Shown in pieces: positions 1 to 8,800 of a stretch of DNA of 64,000 bases. The notes under the pieces are model-generated. The model searched no databases. It was not told the origin of the DNA and worked only from the letters and a program-made list of their open reading frames with translations. A program made the position numbers and the translations under genes. Position 1 is the stretch's first letter. Each line of letters starts with the position of its first letter. The stretch spans positions 24,208-88,207 of the forward strand of contig NZ_JAMQGM010000024.1 in assembly GCF_023703325.1 (NCBI RefSeq), read 5' to 3'. The DNA is from Streptomyces meridianus. Lineage in GTDB: Bacteria > Actinomycetota > Actinomycetes > Streptomycetales > Streptomycetaceae.

Positions 1-2200
1 CCCCTCGTCGGGCCACGCCTGGGACTCCGCGGCCCTCGCCCCGCTCCGCCTGACGGACGGCCACCCTCCCCGGTCACGGGACGAGATCGTCGTCGAGTCC
101 GCTCTGGCCCGCGCCGCGGGACTGCGGACCGGGGACGAGGTGCGCGTCACGCGGGCGTCCGTGCCCGCCGTGTACCGGGTGAGCGGCATCGCCGCGTCGC
201 CGGCCGGCGACGCGTGGAAGCGCACCCTGGCCGTCTACTTCACGCCCGCCGAGGCGGCACGGCTGTCCGGCCATCCCGGACGCCCCGACGCCGTCGGGGT
301 CGTCTCCGACCGCGGCACCGACACCGCCGCGCTGGCCGCGGCCGTGCAACGCGCCGCGGGGAGCGGCACCGTCACCCACGGCGGGGACGACGCCGCCCGG
401 ATCGAGTTCCCCGACGTCGGCGCCTCCCGCGACCTGCTGTTCCTCGTCGCCGCCTCCTTCGGCGGTACGGCCGTCCTCATCGCGGTCTTCGTGGTGGCCG
501 GCACCCTGGCCCTCTCCGTCGGCCGGCGCCGGCGGGAGTTCGCCGTGCTCCGCGCCATCGGCTCCACCCCGTCCCAGATCTACCGGATGGTCGTCGCGGA
601 GTCGGTGCTGGTCGCGCTGATCGGCGGCGTGCTGGGCTGCCTGCCGGGCGTGCGGCTCGCCGAAGCGATGCGGGGGCTGTTCGCCCGCTTCGGTGCGGTG
701 CCCGAGGACCTGCCGATCGTGATCGGCCCCGCCCCGTTGGCCGGCGCCGTCCTGCTGACCGTGCTGACCGCGGTGGTCGCCGCGCTCGCCGCCGCCCGCC
801 GCCCGGCCCGGCTCAACCCGGTGGACGCCCTCGGCGAGGCCGCCGTCGAGCCCGCCACGCTGCCCGGCTGGCGGCGGACGCTGGGCCTGCTCTGCCTGGT
901 GTGCGGCGCGGGCGCGGCGATGTCGCCGCTGTACGTGCGCAGCGAGGTGGGCGCCGCGGGCACCGGCAGCGCCGCGCTGCTGTGCGTCGTCGGCCTGGCC
1001 CTGCTGGGCCCTGCCGTGGTCCGGGTGTGGGTCGCCGTGACCGCGCCGCTGCTGCGCCGGCTGCCGGTCAGCGGGTTCCTGGTGGTGGCCAACACCAACG
1101 CCGGGCTGCGCCGGGCCGGTTCGGCAGCGATGCCGCTGGTCCTGGCCATCGGGTTCACGCTCACCATGGTCTACACGCAGACGACCCTGGCCGCGGCCTC
1201 CGAGCGGCAGGTCGACCAGGGCCTGACCGCGGACCTACTGCTCGCCGACAACGGCTCCGGCGGGATCGCCCCCGCGGTGGCGGACGAGGTCCGGCGCACG
1301 CCCGGAGTGGCCGCCGCGGTGACCGTCACCGACACCAAGGTGTTCGTGCCCTTCACCGTCTTCGAGGACAAGGACCTGGCGGGCTTCAGCGCCCGCGCCG
1401 TCGGCACGGACGGCCTGACGCGGACCATGGACCCGGGCGTCGTCGACGGCAGCCTGAAGGACCTGCGCGGCCCCGGCACGGTGGCCGTCGAGCACTCGCA
1501 GGCCGAACTCCTCGGCACCGGCGTGGGCGACCGGCTGGACGTCCGCCTCGGCGACGGCGCCCCGGCCCGGCTGCGGATCGTCGCCACCTACGAACGCGGC
1601 CTGGGATTCGGGGACATGACGCTGCCGCAGGAGGCCGTCGCCGGGCACACGACGGAGGCGCCCGGCCGGCTGCTGGTGCGCGCCGAGGAGGGCCGGGACC
1701 CGGCGGACGTCGCCGCGGCGCTGCGCTCGCTGGCCGCGGAGCATCCGAGCCTGTCGCTGCTCGACCGGAAACAGTTCGCGGACGGCGCCCGCGCGGAGTC
1801 CGTCCTCAACGCGTGGATCAACTTCACGGGCCTCGCCGTGATCCTCGGCTACCTCGCCGTCTCCGTGGTCAACACGCTGGTCGTCGCCACCTCCGCCCGC
1901 TCCCGGGAGTTCGCCCTGATGCGGCTGGTGGGGGCCACCCGGCGGCAGGTCATGCGCACGCTGCGGCTGGAGGCGGGCCTGGTCTGCGCCCTGGCCGTGG
2001 CGCTCGGCTCGCTGGTGGCCGCGGTACCGCTGGGCGCGCTCGGGACCGGGTTCCTCGGCAGCCCGGTGCCCGCCGGAACCCCGGCGGTGTACCTGGCCGT
2101 GGTAGCGGTCGCGGTCCTGCTGGGCCTGGGATCGGTCGCGGTGCCGGTCCGCCTCGCCCTGCGCATCGCCCCGGTGGAGGCCATCGGCGTCCGCGAATGA
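1..2200 (+). CDS. FtsX-family ABC transporter permease (5' truncated)
   Basis: The reading frame is open to the left edge, so the N-terminus lies outside the window; about 732 codons are present. Upstream of the first possible internal start the frame still encodes typical MacB-like extracytoplasmic sequence (DEIVVESALA). Two FtsX units are visible. The first has membrane segments near nt 420-520, 595-660 and 720-800, with the ERAIGS-like turn ...VLRAIGSTP between them. The second is C-terminal (nt 1830-2190) with ...LMRLVGATRRQ and ends in VEAIGVRE. A second extracytoplasmic domain lies at nt 1190-1790. This is the layout of 8-10-TM streptomycete permeases that work with a LolD/MacB-like ATPase, which would lie upstream. 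Substrate unknown. It sits outside the NRPS transcription unit and on the other strand, so a role in the cluster is not supported. Confidence 0.9.
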   Translation, partial: PSSGHAWDSAALAPLRLTDGHPPRSRDEIVVESALARAAGLRTGDEVRVTRASVPAVYRVSGIAASPAGDAWKRTLAVYFTPAEAARLSGHPGRPDAVGVVSDRGTDTAALAAAVQRAAGSGTVTHGGDDAARIEFPDVGASRDLLFLVAASFGGTAVLIAVFVVAGTLALSVGRRRREFAVLRAIGSTPSQIYRMVVAESVLVALIGGVLGCLPGVRLAEAMRGLFARFGAVPEDLPIVIGPAPLAGAVLLTVLTAVVAALAAARRPARLNPVDALGEAAVEPATLPGWRRTLGLLCLVCGAGAAMSPLYVRSEVGAAGTGSAALLCVVGLALLGPAVVRVWVAVTAPLLRRLPVSGFLVVANTNAGLRRAGSAAMPLVLAIGFTLTMVYTQTTLAAASERQVDQGLTADLLLADNGSGGIAPAVADEVRRTPGVAAAVTVTDTKVFVPFTVFEDKDLAGFSARAVGTDGLTRTMDPGVVDGSLKDLRGPGTVAVEHSQAELLGTGVGDRLDVRLGDGAPARLRIVATYERGLGFGDMTLPQEAVAGHTTEAPGRLLVRAEEGRDPADVAAALRSLAAEHPSLSLLDRKQFADGARAESVLNAWINFTGLAVILGYLAVSVVNTLVVATSARSREFALMRLVGATRRQVMRTLRLEAGLVCALAVALGSLVAAVPLGALGTGFLGSPVPAGTPAVYLAVVAVAVLLGLGSVAVPVRLALRIAPVEAIGVRE

Positions 2201-2203
2201 GCC

Positions 2204-2237
2204 GGCGCCGGCCGGACACCCCCGGCCGGCCGGCGCC
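2204..2237. terminator. Hairpin after the FtsX permease
   Basis: Perfect inverted repeat GGCGCCGGCCGG / CCGGCCGGCGCC (2204-2215 and 2226-2237, 10-nt loop), starting 3 nt after the permease stop. There is no T tract, which is usual for Streptomyces hairpin terminators. Confidence 0.6.
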
Positions 2238-2481
2238 ACCTACCCCGGTTCTCCTCAAGCGGGTGCTGCAAGTTCGCATCCTGCCGGGACGCCGGCGCAA
2301 ACGCCATTGGTCCGGGGCGGTTGGCATCAGGTTCTGACATCGACGGCAACGGTCAGCCCGGGCGGAGACGCCTCTTGAGCAGCTGACCCATGTGGCTGAT
2401 CGCCCACGCTGTGTGTTCCACATGACGTGCGCATGAACGTCCTTCGCGGTGCTGGTCTCGGGGCGGATCTCGAGCACAGCG

Positions 2482-3729
2482 TCAGCCGGGGAGTTCGGCG
2501 CAGCGTAGCGAGCGGGCGCACAGCCCGGCGACAGCCCCGAGTGCAACGACCAGGGCGCTGGCGATGAAGATTGGGCGTGTTCCCCAGGCGGCGATGGCCG
2601 CACCGGTGAGGGGGTAGGTCAGGGGGGTGACGCCAAGTGAGAACAGGCTGGCGACGGCGGTGACTCGGCCGAGGTATGCCGAGTTGGCGGCGGTTTGCAG
2701 CAGCGCCGCGTACAGTGCCCCGCTGAGTCCGACGGTCAGCCCGATCGTGACGCCAACCCCAACAGCAGCGGACAGCGATGGTGCGAGGGCAAGCGCACTG
2801 ATTCCCACCGCGCCGAGGCCAAGGCATCCCTGCTGAGTAAGCCCTGCGCGCGGGAGCCGACCGCGAGTGGCCAATAGGAGGGATGCGGCGGCGGCTCCGG
2901 CTCCGAAGCCGCCGACGATCCAGCCGAGCCCGGTGGCACCCCAGCCGCGTTCGTCAGCGAGCAGGGTCACTCCAATGTTCAACGGGCCCATGAAGCCCAG
3001 TTCGCTGATCGCCAGGACGACCATCAGCGACGTCAGAAGCTTGTCATGGCGGATGTGCCGCAGGCCGTCGGCCAAATCACACCAGACAGCGGCGCCACCG
3101 GTCCGGGTTGGCCGATCTTCGTCATCTGGGAGAGGTGCGACCCGTACGGCGATCAGCAGCGGCAGCGATACCGCAAACAGCATCCCGGCGACGACGAATG
3201 CGATCGAGGGGCCGCCCAGCGCCATGGCCAGGCCGCCGAGCGGCGAACCGCCGATGGTGGCCGCCCGGGTGGCCAACCCGCGCAGACCCTGTACCCGGGC
3301 CAATTGATCCGGCCTGGTGATACGTGGCGGCAGTGCGCCGACCGCCGGCAGGAACAGGGCGTCCACCGTGCCGAAGACCAGCCCGACCACCACCAACAGC
3401 CACAAACCGGGGGTTGTCACTGCCAGAACGCCGGCCGCAACAAGGACCACCACGCACCGCGTCAGATCGCTGCCGATCACCACCCTGCGCGGCCCGAACC
3501 GGTCGGCCACCACCCCGCCACCGAGCATCAGCACAGCCCTCGGAACCGATGCGGTGGCCAGCACCAACCCCGCCTGCGCCGGGCTGCCAACCCGGGTTGC
3601 CGCCCAGGACAGGGCGAGAAAATACACGTTGTCACCCAGCAACGAGAAGACGAGAGCGCCCAGCCAGCGCAGCACATTCGCATCCCGATGAGCGGGCGGC
3701 AAATCCGGCGGTGCGGATATCGCAGTCAC
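2482..3729 (-). CDS. MFS transporter, probable drug efflux
   Basis: Major facilitator protein of 415 aa with about 12 hydrophobic helices, beginning VTAISAPPDL and containing a conserved early LFSLLGDNVYFLALSW helix. It resembles the streptomycete MFS proteins paired with ArsR-type repressors. The frame stays open upstream through the regulator, but the GTG at 3729 is the believable start: it follows the regulator stop by 11 nt and has GAGGAG (about 3734-3739) as ribosome binding site. The two genes are therefore translationally coupled, and the regulator probably controls this transporter. Substrate cannot be read from sequence. Base composition looks less GC-biased than in the NRPS genes (visual impression), which would fit acquisition as a unit. 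Confidence 0.88.
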   Translation of the reverse strand: MTAISAPPDLPPAHRDANVLRWLGALVFSLLGDNVYFLALSWAATRVGSPAQAGLVLATASVPRAVLMLGGGVVADRFGPRRVVIGSDLTRCVVVLVAAGVLAVTTPGLWLLVVVGLVFGTVDALFLPAVGALPPRITRPDQLARVQGLRGLATRAATIGGSPLGGLAMALGGPSIAFVVAGMLFAVSLPLLIAVRVAPLPDDEDRPTRTGGAAVWCDLADGLRHIRHDKLLTSLMVVLAISELGFMGPLNIGVTLLADERGWGATGLGWIVGGFGAGAAAASLLLATRGRLPRAGLTQQGCLGLGAVGISALALAPSLSAAVGVGVTIGLTVGLSGALYAALLQTAANSAYLGRVTAVASLFSLGVTPLTYPLTGAAIAAWGTRPIFIASALVVALGAVAGLCARSLRCAELPG

Positions 3730-3740
3730 GTGACGTCTCC

Positions 3741-4331
3741 TCACGGCCGGTACGGGAATCCGTAAAGATGCAGTGCGACATGCTCGCGGCCCTCGGTGTC
3801 GCCAGCCGCCTCGGCCGTTTGGCCGCGTTCCACCCAGCGTCGGACGAGCACGTGAATCTCCTCCCCCAGCTCGGCGAGTTCTGCCGCCGTCAGCCGTGGC
3901 AGGTACTCGGAGCTGAACGAGGCGTCCGACCACTCCTTCGGCCACGCCGCCTGCTGGTCGAGGTAGGTCCCGTACCCTTCGGCGCGCGTCGCGAGCAATT
4001 GCCTGGTCACCTGCCCGACCACCGCAGCGCCCTCGGGATCGCCCACGAAGTCCGAGTTGCGGAAGGTCCACCCCTTCTCCGAAGTCGGCTTCCACCACCG
4101 TTCGCGGCCGTCTGTGCTCAACTCCGGCGCCTCGACGATGAAGCCATGCGCCGCCATCTTGCGGAGGTGATAGCTGACGAGAGACACCGCCTCGTCCACC
4201 CGCTCCGCAAGCTTCGACGCGGTCGCGGAGCGAGCCATGTACAGCTCGCGGTACAGCGCGATCCGGAGGGGATGGGTGAACACCTTCAGCGCATCGAGAT
4301 CAGTGATCGTCGGCGTCGGTTCCTTGGCCAT
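3741..4331 (-). CDS. ArsR-family winged-helix regulator
   Basis: 196 aa. An N-terminal winged helix-turn-helix (about residues 12-75: LDALKVFTHPLRIALYRELY, then ASKLAERVDEAVSLVSYHLRKM) is followed by a helical C-terminal domain of unknown ligand. Phe-Thr-His-Pro-Leu-Arg before helix 2 is characteristic of the ArsR/HTH_20 group. It is transcribed from its own promoter into the MFS gene 11 nt downstream, the usual repressor-pump layout. No CXC metal-binding motif is visible, so metal sensing is unlikely; an organic inducer is the inference. The ATG at 4331 lies 6 nt from a good -10 box, suggesting a leaderless transcript. Confidence 0.88.
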   Translation of the reverse strand: MAKEPTPTITDLDALKVFTHPLRIALYRELYMARSATASKLAERVDEAVSLVSYHLRKMAAHGFIVEAPELSTDGRERWWKPTSEKGWTFRNSDFVGDPEGAAVVGQVTRQLLATRAEGYGTYLDQQAAWPKEWSDASFSSEYLPRLTAAELAELGEEIHVLVRRWVERGQTAEAAGDTEGREHVALHLYGFPYRP

Positions 4332-4337
4332 GCGCCA

Positions 4338-4382
4338 AAGTTAGATAGAAAACAAAAGTTGCGCAATAAGATTTGTGCAACT
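4338..4382 (-). promoter_or_regulatory. Promoter and operator of the ArsR-MFS operon
   Basis: On the minus strand a -35 TTGCGC (4361-4366), a 17-nt spacer and a -10 TAACTT (4338-4343) end 6 nt before the ATG, so the mRNA is probably leaderless. An imperfect dyad AGTTGCGCAA-N6-TTGTGCAACT (4357-4366 / 4373-4382, one mismatch) covers the -35 box and is the likely operator. The region is clearly AT-richer than its surroundings. Confidence 0.65.
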
Positions 4383-4693
4383 GCTCGATCCACCGACTGG
4401 AACCCGCGGACACGGGACTGCTGCAGAATCGGGCGATCAGCCGTAGCGGACTGTGGTGAGGTCTGGCAGGCGAACAGCATCGCCTCGGGCTTCTCGTTCG
4501 CGGTTATTTGCGAGCGGACGGAGAGTCGATCTCCCGCATATCGCCCACGGATCAACACCGTCCGACACCAACTCGGAGCCTGACTTCGCCGCGCCGTCGG
4601 GCCCTGACTCCGCAGTGAAGGCAGCGCTCGCGCACCCCCGAGCTGCTGGGGACAGATTCTCCGGCCAGAGCGAGCCCCGCCACATCAACGTGG
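4383..4693. other. Intergenic stretch without recognised gene
   Basis: About 310 bp between the ArsR operator and the toxin-antitoxin operator. Short open frames exist on both strands, but none has a ribosome binding site or recognisable protein sequence. Nothing else is seen. Confidence 0.5.
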
Positions 4694-4708
4694 CATACTC
4701 AAAGTATG
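4694..4708 (+). promoter_or_regulatory. Dyad over the antitoxin start codon
   Basis: CATACT-CAA-AGTATG: 6-bp arms at 4694-4699 and 4703-4708; the second arm contains the ATG. CATACT also fits a -10 box 6 nt before the ATG, implying a leaderless transcript. Ribbon-helix-helix antitoxins repress their own promoters, so this is a candidate autoregulatory site. Confidence 0.5.
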
Positions 4709-4972
4709 GCAACCCGGAAGATCACCATCACAGTGCCGGACGAACTGGTGGAATCGATCAAAGAGCGAGTCGACGCGCGCGGGGTGTCCGGCTATATCGC
4801 GGCCGCCGCCGCTCATCAGGACTCCATGGACCGACTGCGCGAGTTGGCCGAACGTCTCGAAGAAGAGCACGGCGCCGTGACGGACGACGAGCAGCAAGCG
4901 GCGCTGGACCGCATCGCCGCCATCGACGACTGGCATGACGAGCACCGATCTCGTTCGGACGAGGTCGCGTGA
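4706..4972 (+). CDS. Ribbon-helix-helix antitoxin (VapB-like)
   Basis: 88 aa. The N-terminus RKITITVPDELVESIKERVD is a beta-strand/helix arrangement typical of ribbon-helix-helix DNA-binding antitoxins, followed by GVSGYIAAAAAHQ and an acidic, Glu-rich C-terminus expected to bind the toxin. Its stop overlaps the GTG start of a PIN-domain gene by 4 nt, the standard antitoxin-first toxin-antitoxin layout. A truncated relative with the same strand-helix pattern lies near 39218. Confidence 0.82.
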   Translation: MATRKITITVPDELVESIKERVDARGVSGYIAAAAAHQDSMDRLRELAERLEEEHGAVTDDEQQAALDRIAAIDDWHDEHRSRSDEVA

Positions 4973-5415
4973 GCCGCACCGCTCGAGCGAAGCCGCACCG
5001 GCCGCGACAGCGCGTCCTCGTGTTCGATTCCGAGGCTCTCTCCAAGGCGGTCCAGGGCGATCGGGAGATGGCGGCGCTGATCAAGACGGCCCCGCGGCTC
5101 GACATCCCCATCGTGACCTCGTCGCTCACGACCTTGGAAGCGTGGGACCCCCGCGAAACATCGAGACAGGCACTGTGGAACTGGACACTGTCCCGGATCC
5201 GCGTCATGCACACGGACGACCAGGTGATCACCATGGCGCGCGACATGCTGAAGGCAGCAGGTCTGCACGGTCACAAGTACGCCATCGACGCCGTCCTGGC
5301 GGCTGTGGCTGGGCGGGAGGCCGCGCAAGGAGCTCAGGCAACCGTCTTCACGTCGGACGTCGACGACATGAATCAACTCCTCACGGGATACTCCGTGCGA
5401 GTCGAGAAGGTCTGA
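4969..5415 (+). CDS. PIN-domain ribonuclease toxin (VapC-like)
   Basis: 148 aa PIN-fold protein. Acidic residues expected to bind Mg2+ are visible in order: VFDSEAL near the N-terminus, LTTLEAWDP, KYAIDAVLAAVA and FTSDVDDM near the C-terminus. VapC family members cleave tRNA or rRNA; the target here is unknown. The start is the GTG in GTGA overlapping the antitoxin stop, so translation is coupled. It lies between an acquired-looking efflux pair and the NRPS cluster and may be a stabilising module of a small genomic island. Confidence 0.85.
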   Translation: MSRTARAKPHRPRQRVLVFDSEALSKAVQGDREMAALIKTAPRLDIPIVTSSLTTLEAWDPRETSRQALWNWTLSRIRVMHTDDQVITMARDMLKAAGLHGHKYAIDAVLAAVAGREAAQGAQATVFTSDVDDMNQLLTGYSVRVEKV

Positions 5416-5453
5416 CGGAACGCTGCCCCACCTCACGGGCGGCGGGCCACAAC

Positions 5454-5487
5454 AGTCCGGCCCCCACCGTGCGGTGGGGGCCGGACT
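5454..5487. terminator. Convergent hairpin between vapC-like gene and NRPS operon
   Basis: Perfect 16-bp arms AGTCCGGCCCCCACCG / CGGTGGGGGCCGGACT (5454-5469, 5472-5487) with a 2-nt nominal loop. It lies 38 nt after the toxin stop and 25 nt after the MbtH stop, so it can serve both strands. Confidence 0.8.
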
Positions 5488-5512
5488 TCGTGTGCGGGGG
5501 GAACCCGACCGG

Positions 5513-5725
5513 TTACTCGCCCATGGCCTCGACGAGGCTCTTCGGGCGCATGTCGGTCCAGTGGGTGTTGACGTACTCCAAGGCGTCGGCGCGCGACGAC
5601 TCCGTCAGCGCCACGTCCCAGCCGTCCGGCACCTCGGCGAACGCCGGCCACACCGAGTACTGGCCCTCGGCGTTGACCAGGACCAGGAAGGTGCCGTTCT
5701 CGTCCTCGAAGGGGTTGCTGCTCAT
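5513..5725 (-). CDS. MbtH-like NRPS accessory protein
   Basis: 70 aa, the normal length of the family. It begins [24 protein letters not shown] and contains the invariant tryptophans ([19 protein letters not shown]) that form the surface gripping adenylation domains. MbtH proteins are chaperone-like partners needed for folding or activity of many A domains. It is the last gene of the NRPS operon, 109 nt behind the second NRPS gene, so it most likely serves the A domains of this cluster. The start ATG at 5725 has AAAGGA upstream. Confidence 0.96.
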   Translation of the reverse strand: MSSNPFEDENGTFLVLVNAEGQYSVWPAFAEVPDGWDVALTESSRADALEYVNTHWTDMRPKSLVEAMGE

Positions 5726-5834
5726 GGGAGTTGTCCTTTCGTCTGCTGTTGCTTCAGCGGTTGCGGTTGCGGTTGCGATGTCGGTGCCCCGGTGGCCCGG
5801 GGTGGTGGTGCGGTGATGCGGAACGGAACGGCGG

Positions 5835-8800
5835 TCACTTCCGGGCGCTCGCGGACGCCTCCGCGATCTCCCGGAGGTTCGCCGCGAACAGCCCGGCGAC
5901 CTCCTCGACCGTCTCCGGCCGGTGCAGGTTCGCCGAGTACGTCCAGGTGAACTCCATGCGGTCGCCGGCGACGCTGCCGGTGACGTCCAGCACGTTGGTG
6001 CGCAGTTCGCCGGCCGCGTGGTCGCCGCCGGGGCTCGGCAGGAAGGCGTGGTAGAAGCCGTCGCCCTCCTCGGCGCCGCCGAACTGGCCCAGGTAGTTGA
6101 AGCTGACCGGCGCCGGCGGCAGGGCGCGCAGCGGGCCCGCCTGCCGCTCGTCGCCGAGGTGGCGCAGCGCGCCGAAGCCGATGCCCCGGTTGGGGATCCG
6201 CCGCAGCTGCCGCTTGACCGCGCCGACGGCCCGCTTGCACGGGTCGCCCGCGCTCACGTCCAGCACCACGGGGTGGACCGTGGTGAACCAGCCGGCCGTC
6301 CGGGACAGGTCGATGTCGTCGAACAGCTCCTCCCGGCCGTGCCCCTCCAGCTCGACCAGCACCCGGGAGGAGCCGGCCCAGCTGTCGAACGCTCGGCCCA
6401 GGGCGGCCAGCAGGACGTCGTCGATCCGGCTGCGGAAGGCGGCGGGCGCCTCCTGGACGAGCAGCCGGGTGTGCTCCGGCGACAGCGCGACGGTGACGGC
6501 GGCCTGTGAGGCGACCGTGTTGGCCCCGCCGGGGTGGTCCACCGGCACCTCGGCCAGAGCCCCCTCCGCAACCGCGGCCCAGTGGGCGGCCTCGGCGTCG
6601 AACCCGCCGTCCGCCACGTGCCCGGCGAGCCGGGCGGCCCACTGCTGGAACGACGACGACTTGGCGCCGAGGTCCACCGGCTTGCCGGCCTCGAGCTGCG
6701 CGTGCGCGACCGCGAGGTCCTCCAACAGCAGCCGCCAGGTCACGCCGTCCACCACCATGTGGTGCGCGGTGAGCAGCAGCCGGGAGCGGCGGGTGCCGTC
6801 CCCGTCGAAGAGCACGGCCTCGAACAGCGGCCCGGTGGCGAGCCGTTCGGCATCCCGGGACCGGCCTGCCTCACGGGCGACGAGCTGTTCCATCTGTGCG
6901 TCCGTGGTGCCGGCCGCGTCGACGCGACGCAGGAGCGGTCCGGTCTCCGCCACCGGGACGATCCGCTGGGACCAGTGGCCGTCCTCGCGCTCCACGCGCA
7001 GCCGCAGCATGTCGTGGTGCTCGGCGAGGGCGGTGAGTGCCTGTTCCAGCAGGTCGGGGCCGACGCCGTCGGCCGTCTCGACGAGCAGCGACATGTCGAA
7101 GTGCTCGGGCGCCTGCGGGTGGCTCTCGAGGAACCAGCGCTGCACGGGGGTGAGTTCGACCTCGCCGGTGACGGCGCTCTGCTGCGCCGCGGGCACAAGA
7201 CCGGCACCCCCCCCGGCCCCGGACCCGGCCTCGTCGATCGCGGCGGCGAGCGCGGTGACGGTCTGCCGCATGAACACGTCCTTCGACGTGAACACCAGTC
7301 CGACCTTGCGGGCCCGGGAGACCAGCTGGATGCTGAGGATGGAGTCGCCGCCCAGCTCGAAGAAGTTGTCCTCCGCGCCGACCCGTTCCAGCCCGAGGAG
7401 CGCGGCCCAGACCTCGGCGAGCTTCCGCTCGGTCGGGGTCCTGGGGGCGACGTGCTCGCCGGTCGTGAACGCCTCCAGGGACGGGGCGGGCAGCGCCTTG
7501 CGGTCCAGCTTGCCGTTGGCGGTCAGCGGCAGGGCGTCGAGAAGGACGATCGCGGACGGGACCATGTAGTCGGGCAGGACGGCTGCCAGCCCGGCCCGCA
7601 GGGCGTCGGCGCTCAGGTGCTCCCCGGCCGCGTAGCCGACCAGCCGCTTCGGGCCGGCGTTCTCCTCCCGGACGACGACGGCCGCCTGGGCGACCCCCGG
7701 CAGGGCGGCCAGCGCCGCCTCGATCTCGCCGAGTTCGATGCGGAAACCGCGCACCTTCACCTGGGAGTCGGCGCGGCCGATGAACTCGAGCTCGTGGTCG
7801 GGGGTCCAGCGGACGATGTCGCCGGTGCGGTAGAGCCGTTCGCCGGAGCCCCCGGGGTCGGCGACGAAGCGTTCCGCCGTCAGGTCGGGGCGTCCGGAGT
7901 AGCCCTGCGCGACGCTGCCACCGCCCAGGTACAGCTCACCGTGCACCCCCACCGGGACCGGCCGCAGCCACGCGTCGAGCACCAGGGCGCGCACTCCCGG
8001 CATGGGGCGGCCGATCAGTGGCCGCTCGGCGGGGCGGACCGGCCACTGGACGCTGTTCACCGTGTTCTCGGTGGGCCCGTAGAAGTTGTGGCAGACCTCC
8101 ACACCCGAGTCGAACAGCCGGGCCGCGAGCGCCGCGTCGAGCGCCTCGGCGCCGACCGTGACGGCCGTCCTGCGGTACCGGCCCGCGTCGAGCAGGCCGG
8201 CGTCGACGAGCTGGGTGAGATACGACGGGGTGGTGTCGAAGTAGTCGATCCGGTGGGTGTCCAGGTAGGCGCACAACCCCTGGGCGTCCAGCCGGGTCTC
8301 CTCGTCGATCACGTGCAGGTGGTGGCCCTCCAGCAGCCACACCAGCGGGTCCCAGGAGGCGTCGAAGGTCCAGGCCGCCAGGTGCGCGGCGGTCAACTGC
8401 CCCTTACCGGACAGTTTTCCGAGGACGGTGGCACGGTAGCCGCCGACCGCGTTGGCCAGGTTGCCGTGCGAGACGACGACGCCCTTGGGAGTGCCGGTGG
8501 ACCCGGAGGTGTACAGGGCGTACGCGGGGTGGTCCGGCGCCAGCGGCGCGGTGCGGTCCCGGTCGGCGACGGGTGAGGCGTCCAGGGCGTCGAGCACGGC
8601 CGCGGTCCGCTCGTCGTCCACGACGGTCATCGGCAGACCGGGGTCGACGGAGCGCAGCACCGGCACGGTGGCCGCGGTCGCCAGCAGGTGGGCGGGAGCG
8701 GCCTGGCCGAGGATCGTGCGGATGCGCTCGGCCGGGTAGCCCGGGTCCACGGGGACGTATGCGCCGCCCGCCCGCAGCACGGCGAAGATCGCCACGACGG

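Noticed and set aside
4437..4938. Short open frames on both strands around the antitoxin promoter
   Set aside because: No ribosome binding site, no protein-like composition, and overlap with a clear promoter/operator and the antitoxin gene.
5758..5778. Short GGTTGC tandem repeat between NRPS and mbtH-like genes
   Set aside because: Three copies only, no spacer structure; not CRISPR and no evident function.
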